NCBI GenBank assembly: GCA_022393335.1
Contig: JAJEKB010000543.1
Span: forward strand, 299,675-363,674
Reading direction: 5' to 3'
DNA from: Macrotrachela quadricornifera
Lineage: Eukaryota > Rotifera > Eurotatoria > Philodinida > Philodinidae
Length of the DNA: 64,000 nucleotides
A model generated the notes under the pieces. The model was not told where the DNA came from and ran no database searches. It saw only the letters and a list, made by a program, of their open reading frames with translations. The stretch's first letter is position 1; the number at the start of each line of letters is the position of its first letter. This document shows positions 23,116 to 36,018 of the stretch, piece after piece. A program made the position numbers and the translations under genes.

Positions 23116-24583
23116 TCAAGGTTTTTCTCGGTCAAATGACTTTGACACCACATGCTGCATATTAGTTTGAAAGTTGTGAAGTATAATTATAAAAGATTCT
23201 AATTTATATGACGTTGTGTTTATATTTTGTACAAATCAACAGAATTGTATGTATGTTGAATACAATAGTTTAATGATTAGTTTACAATTTGATTTTTAAA
23301 CAAGATGATATTCTTTATTTATATAATTGAATTAAATAAATTATAAATATATTATTTGCATTTTTTTCATTAAAATAATTTTGTCTTTGTCTTTTAAAAA
23401 AGTCTTTATTTGAATTAATTTATGATAATTATTTCCTTGACACATTCGTTCTTAGTTTAGCTTTGTTTAATATAAGATTAAATCTCTTCAGCTTTTCATT
23501 TTACTGTTAGATTTTATTAGATGAAAAAAAAAAAGGAAAAAAACAGAATAGTAAGAGGATCTTTTTACCAAAGGCCAAGCTCGACATCTGTTACTCTCAT
23601 CATGCACAACACGTCACACATTTACTTTCTTTTTTTAACAACAGAACATAAAAGAGAATAGAATAAGTAAATGAATGATGTTTTCATTGTTGTCAGTACT
23701 ACATTTTTTTCTCTTTTACACATTTCTTATCATCGTCACAACATTTTAAATCTTAAAACAAAAAAAAAAAGAATTTTTTCTTATTCTAATTTTTCTTAAA
23801 TCAAAGAGAGAAAAAAAATAAATTTATGACTTTTATTCAATCAATCTTTTTTTATTCAAACAATTATTTGTCGGCATTTCTATAGAAGAAAGTAGAAAAC
23901 ATTTTCAAAAAGAATGAATGAACATCGATAGAGTTACCACGACCACCATGTTCGTTTTCTCTTCTTTCTCTCTATCCGTTCTTCTCCAAACAACAGCAAC
24001 CACTACCGTCGCCTTATATACACATATTTGAATTCTGTTACCGGCACACACATTCACACGCACATTCTCTTTTTCTTTTTTTTTACTTTCTCTCATATTT
24101 TTTTTCTTTCACTATATTATCTTTATACTTGCTTTTGCTTGTTTGCGCAGAGCTTGCGATGTGTGAGTGTATTTGCATGTATATATGTAATGATGGCGGA
24201 GAGGAATTTATACATGATTGTATACATATACACACATCGTTCTGCCATCGATTCAATCTATTTTGTCACATATATATATATATATGTATATACTTGTCTT
24301 TTTTTTCATAGAGATGGTGAACTTAGTCCCTATAGAAACATATCTATCGATTAGGTGAGAAAGAGAAAAAAAAAGAATGAAAGGAATTTTATTCTATGTC
24401 ATCAGAAATATTTTATAAGTATTCAGAGAAAAATAACATGCATGTTTATACTATATAAGATAAATTTCGTTGTATTCATTTATATGAATTAAAATTTTTA
24501 ATTTTTTTTATTTCTATTTTTTTCTTTGTAGATTTTTCTCTAAAATTATAGAATAATTTCGATTGTATTATAAAGGGCAATTA
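23116..24583. other. Upstream region of the dynein light chain gene, with simple sequence
   Basis: AT-rich sequence to about 23570, then pyrimidine/purine tracts and CA/TA repeats to about 24340. A TTTTCTTTGTAG at 24521-24532 looks like a splice acceptor for a 5' untranslated intron just before the coding exon. Overlapping open frames at 24028-24354 consist of repeat-encoded Ile/Tyr/Phe/Cys and are not believed. Confidence 0.45.
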
Positions 24584-24976
24584 ATGGATGATACAAATGA
24601 AACAAGTTTTGTTGTTGATGAAGTATCAAATGTAATAAAAGAATCAATTGAAGCAACAATTGGTTCTCAATCATATCAACAAGCAAAAATTAATACATGG
24701 ACATCAAATATTGTTGAAGCTATACTTAATTCATTAACAAAATTAAATAAACCATTTAAATATATTGTATCATGTGTTATTATGCAAAAAAATGGAGCTG
24801 GTTTACATACAGCAAGTTCATGTTTTTGGGATAATACAACCGATGGATCATGTACTGTTCGGTAAGAATAAATAAAAATAATTAATTTATTATTATTATT
24901 TTTTTTTGTTTTTATTTTTAGTTGGGAAAATAAATCAATGTATGCTATTGTCTCCGTATTTGGCTTGTCGATCTGA
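24584..24976 (+). CDS. DYNLT1: Dynein light chain Tctex-type (DYNLT1-like)
   Basis: A small cargo-binding light chain of cytoplasmic and axonemal dynein, 110 residues, two exons (24584-24861 and 24922-24976; intron 60 bp). The protein follows Tctex1 throughout: [68 protein letters not shown] and the end [12 protein letters not shown]. The ATG at 24584 was chosen because it gives the short N terminus usual in the family. An in-frame TTG 21 bases upstream is not a credible start. It converges on the CNNM gene. Confidence 0.95.
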
Positions 24977-25231
24977 TTTCTTTTATTTCTTTTCTTTAAT
25001 CCTTATCGAATGAACGAATATGTGGATATATTAAAAAACAAATAAAAGACAAAAAAATATCAATAATTTCTTGTGATTTAGTTTTCTTTTTTTTTTTTAA
25101 TTTGAAAGGAAAAAAAAATATATAAGACAATACATATAAAAGAGAACAAGAAAACAAAATGAATATTTCATAGTAAAAATTAATAAATTGATTATACAAA
25201 AATTTTTGTATATATATATATAAATGTCATT

Positions 25232-28200
25232 TTATGAGGGCGAACATTTTTTTGCATTTAACATAGAACGAGCACGTTTAGGTTTATTTATTAAATTATT
25301 ATTATCATTATTTGACGTATCATTTTGATCAGATGATAAAGAATTCATTAAAATATTTGTATCCGAACGAGTAGGAAATAAATTAGATGGTGATGTTCTT
25401 CGACGTTGTTGTGTATCACGACCTTGATCAATTAAATACTCGTTTTCTTGGCCATGATCATTATTGATTGTCTGAATATATCAACAACAATAATATTTAT
25501 TATTATTATTCAAAGGTAAAAATAACCTTGATTTTTTTTATATACGAATATATAAATCCATTGGTAAATAAAAAAGTAGTCAAAAGATGAAAAGAGTTCT
25601 TCTTTACGGATTAGAAAATTTCAATGAGAAAAAGAAACAAAATTTTTGTTCTACTAAAATCTTATAAAATACTTTTTAATCCTCTCTAATAGAAACAAAA
25701 TGTATGTATAAATATATATTTACATGTTCCTGATTATCATCAAATATTCTATTGATATCCATATTTGAATTAAAAACTTCTTCATTTGAACTATGTGAAT
25801 TATTATATTCTTTATTATTCATATGATTTTCACTTGATTGTTCTGAATGATGTACATTTAATAAAAGTGGATTACAAATTAGTCCTGTTGATGAAGATCG
25901 ATGTTGATCTGTTAAAGAATTTTCACGAGAATTTATTTCTTGTTGTTTATTTATATTAAATTGATCAAATGTATTTAATGAATGAATAACATTAAAAACT
26001 GATGATGATAATGTTGGTTTATTTATATGTGAAGAATCATTTATTGTTTGTTGTTTATCTTTATCAGTATGATATATACGTTGAAAATTAGTTAAATTAT
26101 TTTTATCAATTGATGTATTTGTTGCAGCTGACTTAAATAAGAATAAAAATATAAAGTTTGTTTTTTTTTTGAGAAAAAAAAGAAAATTTTTTTTTTTACA
26201 ATTTCATCAAGTGCATTTGATAATAATTGTTCAGGTAGCATACGTTTTTGATGTGGATCATTACTACGTTGTCTTTGTGTTGCACGAACAGCTGCTAACC
26301 AAACAAGACGATGAATTTGTAAAACATGTATTTCATTATTTACAATTAAATTATAATCTGGTATAAATATTGAAAAAATTTCATCAAGTAAATTTTTAAT
26401 ATTATTTATTTTTGTATTTATTGTTAATATATAATCAAGAAATTGATGAACATCTTTAATAGTTTTATTTTTATTAAGTAATGCTGATGATGCAAAAGAA
26501 CTAAATGGACCTATTGTTGACATTATATTTTCAATACCAGATTCTAATATTGCATTTCCTTGTATAACTAATGTAAATAATTCATATCGATAATCTTTTT
26601 TATATAAATATATTGAATCTGTTGATTGATTCATTTGTCGTTTAATTGTTGCATATATATTATAATTAAGAAGAATTTTTAAAATTTCTTGAGATATAAA
26701 ACCTGATGTAAATTGTTGAATGTCTAAATAAAATATTAAAAAATTGTTTTTTGAATAAGAATGGATTTATTCTAGAAATAAATACTATTAAGCAAAATCT
26801 AGGAACAAAAAATATTTTTTACGCACCATTAAAAGCTATACATATGAACTATAATTAGAATTAGTAGATTAATAAAATAACAATTTATGATTAAGAAATT
26901 TAAAATAGAAAATTCTTAAATAGAAACCTACTTGTACTTAAAAATTGAAATACAGCTATTTTCAATTGTGGACTTATTGAAGGACCTATATGAAGAGAAT
27001 TTGTTTAATTAAATTTTAATATAAAATCTTCAAATAAACCTCGAACAGGTCGTTTAATTAATGCTGTATAATCCATTGTTTTAGCTCGTTTACGTTGAAT
27101 TTTAGTACGATTATCCGCTAAAAATAAAATATATAATCAGTACTTCAAAGCAAAATTGACATCTTATTTCAATAATATCTCACTTAAAGGTATTTCCTCT
27201 CCTGAAAAACCTATCTCAGGTGAAGTACCTGCAAATCATATATTGGTATTATAGTAAACTATTCAGTCTTATACAATGATCTTTGATAGAAATATCCACA
27301 AAACATGAATCAAAAGTAGCTGATTTGGCATTTACAATTTCTTGGATCAGGTTTATTTTTTTTTGTTTGAAAAGTATGTCAGGCCTGATAGAATCCTTTT
27401 TTAAAATTCTTATTTTTTATGTCTACAAGAAGGATGATAAGTTTAACACTTGAAAAAAAAGCACTTCAAATATAATGGTGCATTTATATATAATGAAACA
27501 AAGCGTAATTTAACAAGTCTATCAGGTCCTACAACATTCGATTCTCTTCCAAACAAAAACATTTCGAAAAAATCTAAAGATGGGCTATCCTTCCATATAT
27601 TCATCTTCGTTTCGACTTTTTTTTTATAAGGAAAAGTTCATTTCCTTTTGGATATTTATCATATAATTTTTCTTTAAAAATAAAATAAAATTTACTAAAA
27701 AAATCAGCTTCTTCTATAATTTCTCTTTGTAACATTTCTTCAATAACATCTTCAAGTGTAATTATTCCAACTGTTTTATATACTACATCATTATTATCAT
27801 CTTCATTATTCCCTGATTCTTGTACAAGTGCAATATGCCAACGTGCTAAAATAACAAATAATAGTAATAAAAATTATTCTTATTATTTATTATTCTACCT
27901 TTAAGAAATTCTTGCATTAAATCATATAATGAATCCGTTATTTTTGTATAACCATATGGATCTAATTATTATTATTATAAAAACAAAATATTAATAAAAA
28001 AAAACAAACTATTTAACATACGAGTATGAAATTCAAGAAGATTTTTTATAGTTAAATGATATTGTTCTGGTGTAATTAAAGCAAAATCTCGTATTTTAAC
28101 AATACCAATAACATTTGTTCTAAAGAGAAAGAAAAATATATATAGAATAACACAAAAATGTTTAGTGGAATTGAAATATTTATTAACATCTTCTTTAGAA

Positions 28201-29632
28201 TAGATGCATCTTATATCGATAAGTATCTAATAAATTATTAGTTCTAATGATGAAATCAAAAAATCTTATTGAATGATTTTAGAACTATCTTATATACATA
28301 TTAAATAATTTAATTCGAAAAACTAAATACAAACTTTTCATTTGAATAAACAGGAATACGTGAAAAACCATGTTTATGTATATCAAGTAATAATTCTGCA
28401 TCTGTTTTACGATCTTTATCAAGCATATAAACATCAGGTAATAAAGTCATTGCATCTTTTACAGTTTTTTGACGTAATGAAAGTACACCTTAAATATATA
28501 TAAAATTTTATTCATAATAAATTCTTATATATATATATTAACCTGTAATAACATCAAGCTCAGGTTTTTCAATATCAGCACTAATTTTTGAAAGCATTCC
28601 AGCTATTTGATCACGTGTATAAGAAGCTGTTACTTCTTGTCCAAGAATTTTATCAAGAATAAAACCTAATGGATATGATATAACTCCTGTTATAAACATA
28701 CATGTCCATGTTATGACATGTGTACGTGCACCAATAACTAAACCATAACGTGAACATATAGCTTGAGGAATAATTTCACCCATAAGTACAATCATTACTG
28801 TTGCACCAATAACAGCAAATACACCATGAACAATTGAATCAAGTAAAACTGTACCTAATGAATTAACTAAAACATTTGCTATAACAATTGAACATAATAA
28901 AAAATTGCCACGTTTTCTTAATGGTAATACACGTCGAGCATAATAACGCATTGATGAATCTTCAGATTCAGCAATTAAACATAAATCATTAACACTTAAT
29001 GACATTAAACCCAAATTTAAACCACTAAAATTAATTTCTTTTTTAATATTCAAAAAAAAGAAAAGAATCTTTTCTTTTATTTACCTAAAAAAACCCGAAA
29101 AAGTAAATAACATAAGAATTAAACATATTTTTGCTGCAAGTGGTAATCGATTTTTTTCTCGTAAAAATAAAAAATATGAACCATCTAATTGTTTATTATT
29201 TTGTAATTGAGTTGTATTTGATATAAATGATGTTGATAAAAGACAAACAAATATTGATGAATGAGCTTTTGATACACCTTTAAGATGAATATTTAATTCA
29301 ATAATTGATGAAGATGATAATGGATATATAGGCGATATAAAATCAGTTTTTTTACATTTATTTGATGATCCTGAAAATACAATTGAACTATTACCAAGAT
29401 TAAAACCACTTATATAAAGACGAAATTTTTTTTCTTCACCAAGTATCCAACCATGTTTAGGTTCAAATGGTATAACTGTTTCTTTATCATTTGCAAAAAC
29501 AAGAAATTGAGTAATTAATGGTTTATCATTTGCTAATTTTAAAGGAGATAATGTTGTTATTTTTGTCATTTGAGATAATACATTATGAATATTTAGAAGA
29601 AAAATCAATGATAAAGATATATAATATGTCAT
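25232..29632 (-). CDS. CNNM-type metal (magnesium) transporter
   Basis: An ancient-conserved-domain protein (cyclin-M family) of the plasma membrane, involved in Mg2+ efflux and homeostasis. The 950-residue model has 13 exons: 29632-29085, 29024-28543, 28488-28335, 28119-28022, 27961-27899, 27845-27696, 27228-27184, 27117-27040, 26985-26932, 26835-26827, 26723-26200, 26131-25724 and 25471-25232. The order is signal peptide (1-20), extracellular domain, DUF21 membrane domain (about 165-345; SGLNLGLMSL, MGEIIPQAICSRYG), CBS pair (about 345-485; HKHGFSRIPVYS, VGIITLEDVIEEML), cNMP-binding-like domain (about 555-700; FISQEILK, FTLVIQGNAILESG), and an Asn/Ser-rich tail. Splice joints match the family closely at FSG/LNLG and EFLK/ARWH. 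The 9-nt exon at 26835-26827 is optional and uncertain. Subtype is not assigned. Confidence 0.9.
27229..27695 (-). other. Long intron of the CNNM gene
   Basis: At 467 bp this is the largest intron of the gene and separates the CBS part from the cNMP-like part. It is less AT-rich than its neighbours and contains CAGGCCTGATAGA-type strings near both sides (27391-27405 and 27520-27535). It might carry an old insertion, but no clear terminal repeats were found. Confidence 0.35.
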
Positions 29633-30025
29633 CTAAAAATAAATGATACATTGTATACTATTTTTCTTATTCCTATCTGATATTTTGTTCTTTTTACATG
29701 ATATAGTTAATGTGTCGATCATTTAGTTCATAGAAATGAATAAGTAGATGTTAGATCGAATAAAACGTTTTTTGATGAAGCAATAGAGGGCGCGCAATTA
29801 TATAGTAAATTGAATAAATTATGAATTATTTTGTTAAAAAAAAAATTGTTTTGCATTTAAAAGAAAAAAAAACGAAGGTAAAATGAAAAATTTTTCATTT
29901 TCATGTTCTTATTCAAGAATGTTTGATGTTGAATAAGCGAGGGAAAAAGAAAAAAAAAGGAATATTGTTTATTAATCCATTTTATTTATTCATTCCGAAG
30001 AAATAAAATAAAAGCACGTGAACAT

Positions 30026-30060
<35 letters not shown>

Positions 30061-30066
30061 ATAAAT
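29633..30066. promoter_or_regulatory. Divergent intergenic region, likely shared promoter
   Basis: The CNNM gene leaves on the minus strand and the coiled-coil gene on the plus strand, so 434 bp must serve both 5' ends. It contains A/T tracts, a GC-rich GAGGGCGCGC at 29787-29796 and a TA dinucleotide repeat at about 30039-30060 next to the plus-strand ATG. No defined factor site is claimed. Confidence 0.4.
30039..30060. repeat. TA dinucleotide repeat
   Basis: About eleven TA units directly before the ATG of the coiled-coil gene at 30067. Similar shorter TA tracts occur at 15967, 38238 and 61929. Likely variable in length. Confidence 0.8.
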
Positions 30067-30405
30067 ATGTCATCAAATCCACCAAATTCACCAATAATTG
30101 ATTCTGTATCAGGTTCATCATCAGATCGTACATCATCACCACCTTCATTATCATTAACTACAGAAGTATTTAATCGTTTACAAGCTTTTCAAGTTTACCT
30201 TGAAATATCAGGTTCAATTGATGCATTAACAGATTGTGTTGCACAACTTAATATATCATATTCTTTATCATATTCATCACCACTTGAACAATTTAAAGCT
30301 ATACTTCGTTCAAAAATACCACAAACAATTGAAGCTGATTGTTTACAACAAGAAATTGATGAACTTAAATTACAAATTGCTCAATTCAAACATAAACAAA
30401 ATTAA
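30067..30405 (+). CDS. Small coiled-coil protein, unrecognised
   Basis: An intact 112-residue frame with normal local codon use. The first 30 residues are Ser/Pro-rich (SSNPPNSP, SSSDRTSSPPS). Two helical segments follow: VFNRLQAFQVYLEISGSIDA at about 35-55 and a heptad-like end IEADCLQQEIDELKLQIAQF at about 88-107. Shape and size suggest a subunit of a larger assembly, for example a Mediator- or kinetochore-type small subunit, but no family motif was recognised. It starts right after a TA repeat and diverges from the CNNM gene. Confidence 0.6.
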   Translation: MSSNPPNSPIIDSVSGSSSDRTSSPPSLSLTTEVFNRLQAFQVYLEISGSIDALTDCVAQLNISYSLSYSSPLEQFKAILRSKIPQTIEADCLQQEIDELKLQIAQFKHKQN

Positions 30406-32583
30406 TAATTATATTCCGTTTATTTTCTAGTTATTTGTTCTATTATATAATTAGATAAAAGAATATAACAATCAATGAATAAATAAGAAATAGAAAAGAA
30501 TAAAAATTAAATTTCACAAATAAAATAATTTTTTTCTATAAAGACAAAACTATAGATTTTTATAAGCGAAGAAGGAATAAAAATAGAATATATGATATCA
30601 TATTTCTCATTGTTTGGTGAATGAAACACTGTTATTTACCTTATGATGTGACTCTTTCAAACAATTAACCAATATATACGCATAGATAAAATCTTAATTG
30701 ATACTTATTTTTCATTGCTTTTAATAGAATCTTTCTGAAATGTCATTTGATATTATTGATAGTCATGAATAATTGAGAGGTAAAGAAGTAAAAAGCAAAC
30801 CATTTACATATGCAAAGAAAACTTTAAGAATTTCGCTGGTAGCGATGAAAAGTAATCCAAGTTTGATTAAGAAATAAACTATAAAATCATTTTTTTTTAT
30901 GTTTTGATAACAAGAAAGAAAAATAAAGATCAATGGATGTCAACCATCTACAATGTAGTTAACAAATAGTAACAAACGGAGATTAAGTTATAATCCTATG
31001 AAAAATGATCCTATATATTATATAACTATTTGTCAAATGGTCGATCTTGATAGAGTGATATTTAAAAATTTTTATGCAAGTATGTCAATTGAATCCTATA
31101 CTAAAAATACTTATTCTACAATATATTGAAGTAAGCGTTAGATACTAGGATATTATTACTATATGATATAAATATAGATCGATTAATCATCGTCAATTAA
31201 AATAAATGTTTTATTTGAGCATTAATCATCATGATAGTCTGTTAAAGATAATTTCATAATTATATTATTTGCAGTATCATATGAACGATCAGAATACATA
31301 ACAAATATAAATAAGAATATTATTAGACATATGTCAAAGTATCTCATTTAAAATTATTTATCTTTCAACCAAACTTCAATTATCTGACAATTTTTTATAT
31401 ATAATCAAAAAATATACCGATAGATGCTGGTAATGATGTTATTGGAAAATATATTCAAACTTAGATTATGTGCTTGATAGATAATAGATAGAAATAGTTC
31501 GTAAGTCAACAAACGAAACGGAATGAAATTAATACAAGCAGTATATACATCTATGTTAGATGAGGTTTCAGTAAGCTCTCTCGATCAAGAGAACTGAGCT
31601 CTGTTTGCAAAGGATGAGAGAAACTGTACTGTAATTGATGTATTCGAAGAAAAAACGGACGAAAAACTAAAACTCAAAAAAAAAAGAAAGTATAACCAAA
31701 AAGAACGATATTCATTCCAACAAAAAACGTACCGAGACAGAGAAAAAGAAGAATAAAGAATGATATTGAAGATAACATTCTTTCAAACGAACAAAAAAGA
31801 TAAACGAGAACAAATTGAGCGCTAACAGTTTCATACCAATGCTAATGATATACTACATGATACATCAACTTCGACTTTTTTCAGATTATTATGCATTTGT
31901 AGCTGATAATGTATTAGTGAGTAATATTTCAATTACTTCTCTCGTTGAATTAATCATCACCAAAAAAGTATCGAAAAAAGATATCAATATGCTATTTAAA
32001 TTGTAGTTTAGTTAGTGAAATGATGTGCACCTATCTATCCCTTCGTTACTTCCATAACAACAAGCGTAATAACTACTCAAAATAAGAAAAAAAAGCATAC
32101 TTATTTTATGTGCAAGTTATGTCTCCGGACAAAAGCCTTTTCTTCTTCTCTGTTTCTATGATATTATTCTTTGTACCATATTTATTCTCAAATAAAGATA
32201 TGACATGATGGTTTTATTTTATTGTGATCTATCCATTATGCTGAAATTAATTTCTCACGTTATGTCTTAATAAAGCAAAGAGGGAGAAATTTCTTTAGTT
32301 AAATATAAATCGATCAATTAAACAGATTTTAATGATGAGATTTCTACAACAATATTTTGTTTTTCAAATAAATCGACATATATTCTATATTACTCGATAA
32401 GAAGACTTACAATCACGTGCTTTTTTTATTCAAAATACACGTCTTTCCTTTTATCTTGACAGATACTTGAGTGATTATAGAAAAAAAATAATATCGGTGC
32501 AAATATAACATTTTTTGATAAATATTCAAAATAACAGAACAATTTATTTTATAAAGAGAAAAAATAATGCAGATTTTTTGTTA
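30406..32583. other. Intergenic, nothing recognised
   Basis: 2.2 kb of AT-rich spacer between the coiled-coil gene and the 3' end of the oxidase gene. An open frame at 31815-32006 is short and has no motif. No repeat family member was identified. Confidence 0.5.
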
Positions 32584-35104
32584 TCAAGGCTTTTGAGCTT
32601 GATCATCAAAACGAATCATTTGTGCGATAGATGGTTTACCCATACAATCAATATAAAACAACATATAAAATCCTGGTGCAATCAAAGCAATTCGAGCTTC
32701 AGGTGTTGTAAATTGTAACATTGTTGATGAAGATATTTCTTGAAAAGGAAGATTAATTAGTTGTTGTCCTCCATCCCATCCATGTGTAGCTGATCCTAAT
32801 TTAATAAGTCTTAATTGACTTTTACTACCAAGAGAACATTGATTTGGAAGATCACTTAAGTGTATAATATATTGACGATTGCTATGAAGAAGATAAAATC
32901 GTTGTCCAGCAATAATACTTTCAAATTGATATTCATTCGGTTTACTATAACTTAATGAAATGATTACTGGTCGTCGTTGACCATCAATATATAAATAAGG
33001 TGGACTAAAAATTTCTGCTACCCATGTTTCAGTAGGTACGGTAAGTGATCCTTGAGTACCTTTGGATAATCGTCCATCATCAAACATTTGAACATTTAAA
33101 TCGATATTAGTTGTATCAGGTAATGGTTGACTATTTGAACTTGAATTGTATTGAGATAAAGGTTTTTCTGATAATGGAGAATAATGAATAGTAGCTCGAG
33201 CTGTTCCACTACCTGAGATCCATATACGACCATCAGGTAATAAAAGAGCTACATTATGATATAAACGAGCTTCAATGCCTTCGTTCATACGTGCCTTATC
33301 ATAATCAAGAAAAGCACCAGTAATATTATCAAATTTAGGTGTTAATAGCACTGGATAATTTACAGAGCCGTAAAAATCATAATTACCTCCATTAATAACA
33401 AGAACTTGTGATGTAGGTAAAAGTAATGCGTAATGCATTGTTCGATCATCTTGTGAATATTCTCCTAAAAAATTTGATTTTAATGTCCAATGACCACCAC
33501 CAGGTTCATAATTTGATGTAAAAAATTCTTCTAATTTTCTACTACCTCGACCACCAGCATAACGTTGATAACCTATAGATTCAAAGAAAACGATTCGTAT
33601 TAAGCTATATTGTTAATCTTTGATTACTTTGACGAGTATTATCTTGATACAGTTGCGTTCCAGGTGATGTTGGTTGACCACCAATAAGTATGATTCGACC
33701 ACTATTTGGATCTTTGATTGTTGTTCCATACGATGTTATATTCTCAGGTCTTGGTGGACCAGGTGAAAATGTTACAGTAGGAGATTGACGACTTCCACCA
33801 ATATGCATATGATAGGTATCTTTTGTCTTTCGCATAAAAGCAGTATCACGTGTTCGTGCACTTACCCAATCACCTTCACGTGTCAAATAAATTCTACCTT
33901 CAGTCATTAAATATGCTTGTTCATAGAGTTTGAACACATCATATTGATTATCCTTAATACATCGTGTACTACAATTTACTCCAGGTGTTGGTTTAAAATA
34001 AGGATTGATATGATTAGTAAAAGGACTATTTGCTGTTGACTTTACATTGACTTTCTTCCATGCGGATTGTGTATTATTCGATGATGAAAATACTTGAGGA
34101 TCAAAAAATTCAACAAAATCATTGTTTTCAAATGAATACATTGAAGGATAACCAGTATCAAAGCCTACAAAACCACCCATTATAACTAATCGACCATCAA
34201 GTAGAGGGACAATTGATGCATACCAACGACCACGTTCCATAAGACCTAGAGTAAATTACCATTTTTTCTATACTGATGAGAATATCGAGCTGATTATTTC
34301 ATAATTCAATTATAATGTACTCAAAGAAAAACAATTTAGATGAACTTCTGGTTTCTTAACATATTTAGAAAGATTCGTTGTATTAAACTGATTTTTATTT
34401 TTGATTTGCTTATGTAATTCATGTGTATAGACTTATGATATTAATAAATATGAATTCATACCTGAAAATATCCATGGATTGTTAGAATTATCTATTGTAT
34501 TATTAGTATCTGGCATACGTCTCCAATCAATTTGATTCCATGTAATATTAACATGTTTTCGCCAATCATACAAATATGTTGCACGATTTCCTGTACGAAA
34601 TGGATGATAATATTGAGTTCCACCAACAAATAATACATTTCCATCTGGTACATGTAGATGTCCAGTACAAAATAAATCATTAGGAGCAAAATGTTCAGGC
34701 CATTTAGGATCTGGTACAGGAACCGGATGAGGAACACGAAAGAATGTATTTCTTTGTGGGTTGTAAACTCCAACATTATTTACTAATTGAAAATAATCAT
34801 TTATTTTTTCCATTCGAAATGGATCTTCTCTTTGTTGAAATACACCTTCGCCTCCTCGAGGATCATCTGCTTGAGGATATGTTTCTATTGGACCACGGTT
34901 ACGCCAACTACTTCCACTAGCGACTAAAATATCGCCAGAAGGAAGAAGTGCTGCATGAACAGTTTGCATACCAAGACTTTTCCCAATAGCTCCACCTCCA
35001 AGTTCAGGAACTACTACTTGCCAACTACCACCCAATAGAGTATTTGGATGATCTTGACCAAGAATTACTTTAATAAAAAGTAATGCGATAAATAGAAGAG
35101 ACAT
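32584..35104 (-). CDS. Copper-radical oxidase, glyoxal/galactose-oxidase-like
   Basis: A secreted enzyme of 749 residues that should oxidise aldehydes or primary alcohols with O2, giving H2O2. Three exons: 35104-34462, 34245-33628 and 33572-32584. Residues 1-16 (MSLLFIALLFIKVILG) are a signal peptide. The body is a Kelch-like propeller, followed by a C-terminal DUF1929 domain (AEIFSPPYLY, SATHGWDGGQQ, PGFYMLFYI). Copper-site residues are all present by motif: Cys146 in FCTGH and Tyr223 in GRWYAS (the Cys-Tyr cofactor pair), Tyr525-His526 in RLYHNVALLLPDGR, and His684 in THGW. Met1 is set at 35104 because upstream in-frame codons lack an ATG. Such enzymes are known mainly from fungi, plants and bacteria, so horizontal origin is a fair inference. 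Introns and codon use are host-like. Confidence 0.88.
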
Positions 35105-36018
35105 TTTTTTCAATTGATTTTGAATATAATGAAAATTTACAATAAAGTTGTTACTATTTTATACTAGATTACTTCCGTTGTTTCGCTTCCACGAACTTTC
35201 ACAGACAAAGAATCATACAAGATTATACATAAATACATTCTCATTCGTTGAGTGTAGGATGACAAATATTTGAAGTGTAAAAGAACGTCATACTTTTGTG
35301 CTTTTAGTGACACATAAATCTATGTAAATAAGATTGTATAAAAAGAAAAGAAAACTGTGAAATAGTATAGTAGAGTCAATTATACTCTTTATGATTTGTT
35401 CTTTTTTTTCCAACATAGTTTGATTAATATCAATTATCATGCTTTCCGAGAAAGATAATGAAAATGAAATTAGCAAATAAGAAGAAAGGAAGTGACATAT
35501 ATCTTCATTTTTCGCAGAATTCATCTGATATCATATTGCAATAAAATGATTAGATCTTATCAATCTTTCAAATCACCCTTTTTGCATGTTTAGAATAGTT
35601 TTCAAATTATGAATATATAGGATGATGAAGTAACTAAAACCAACAGAGTAAACAACTAATGAATGCATATTTATACTGGATTAGGACATCCATAAAACGT
35701 GATTAGTTAACTTAGGACTTGTTTGAGAAGATTTGAATGGTATTTTTCGTATGTACCACCATTTAAAGTATTATCAATAATTTCTTTTTATAATATGATT
35801 CATTGCGGACGAATACTATGCATTTTTGTTGTACAATGTGATTATATTTCAAGAATCCACTTGTTACTTCTAAAATTTTATTATTTATACTTCTGATGGA
35901 TTTAATATGAACTAGACAATGGTGATCTGCACATCTTCATTATTATATAAAACAAGGGAAGTCATACAAATAGGTTATAAAAAATAGCTAGATTAATATA
36001 ATTTATTCTCCATTTACG
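35105..36018. other. Intergenic, nothing recognised
   Basis: Spacer between the oxidase and dehydratase genes, both on the minus strand. No gene was supported; an open frame at 35288-35524 (minus) is Ser/Ile/Leu-rich without motif. The oxidase promoter should lie in the part next to 35105. Confidence 0.45.

Noticed and set aside
24028..24354. Open frame with repeated Ile/Tyr/His
   Set aside because: Encoded by CA and TA repeats upstream of the dynein light chain gene; likely untranslated region.
27229..27695. Transposon inside the CNNM intron
   Set aside because: Only short similar strings near the two sides; no continuous inverted or direct terminal repeat or target duplication could be found.
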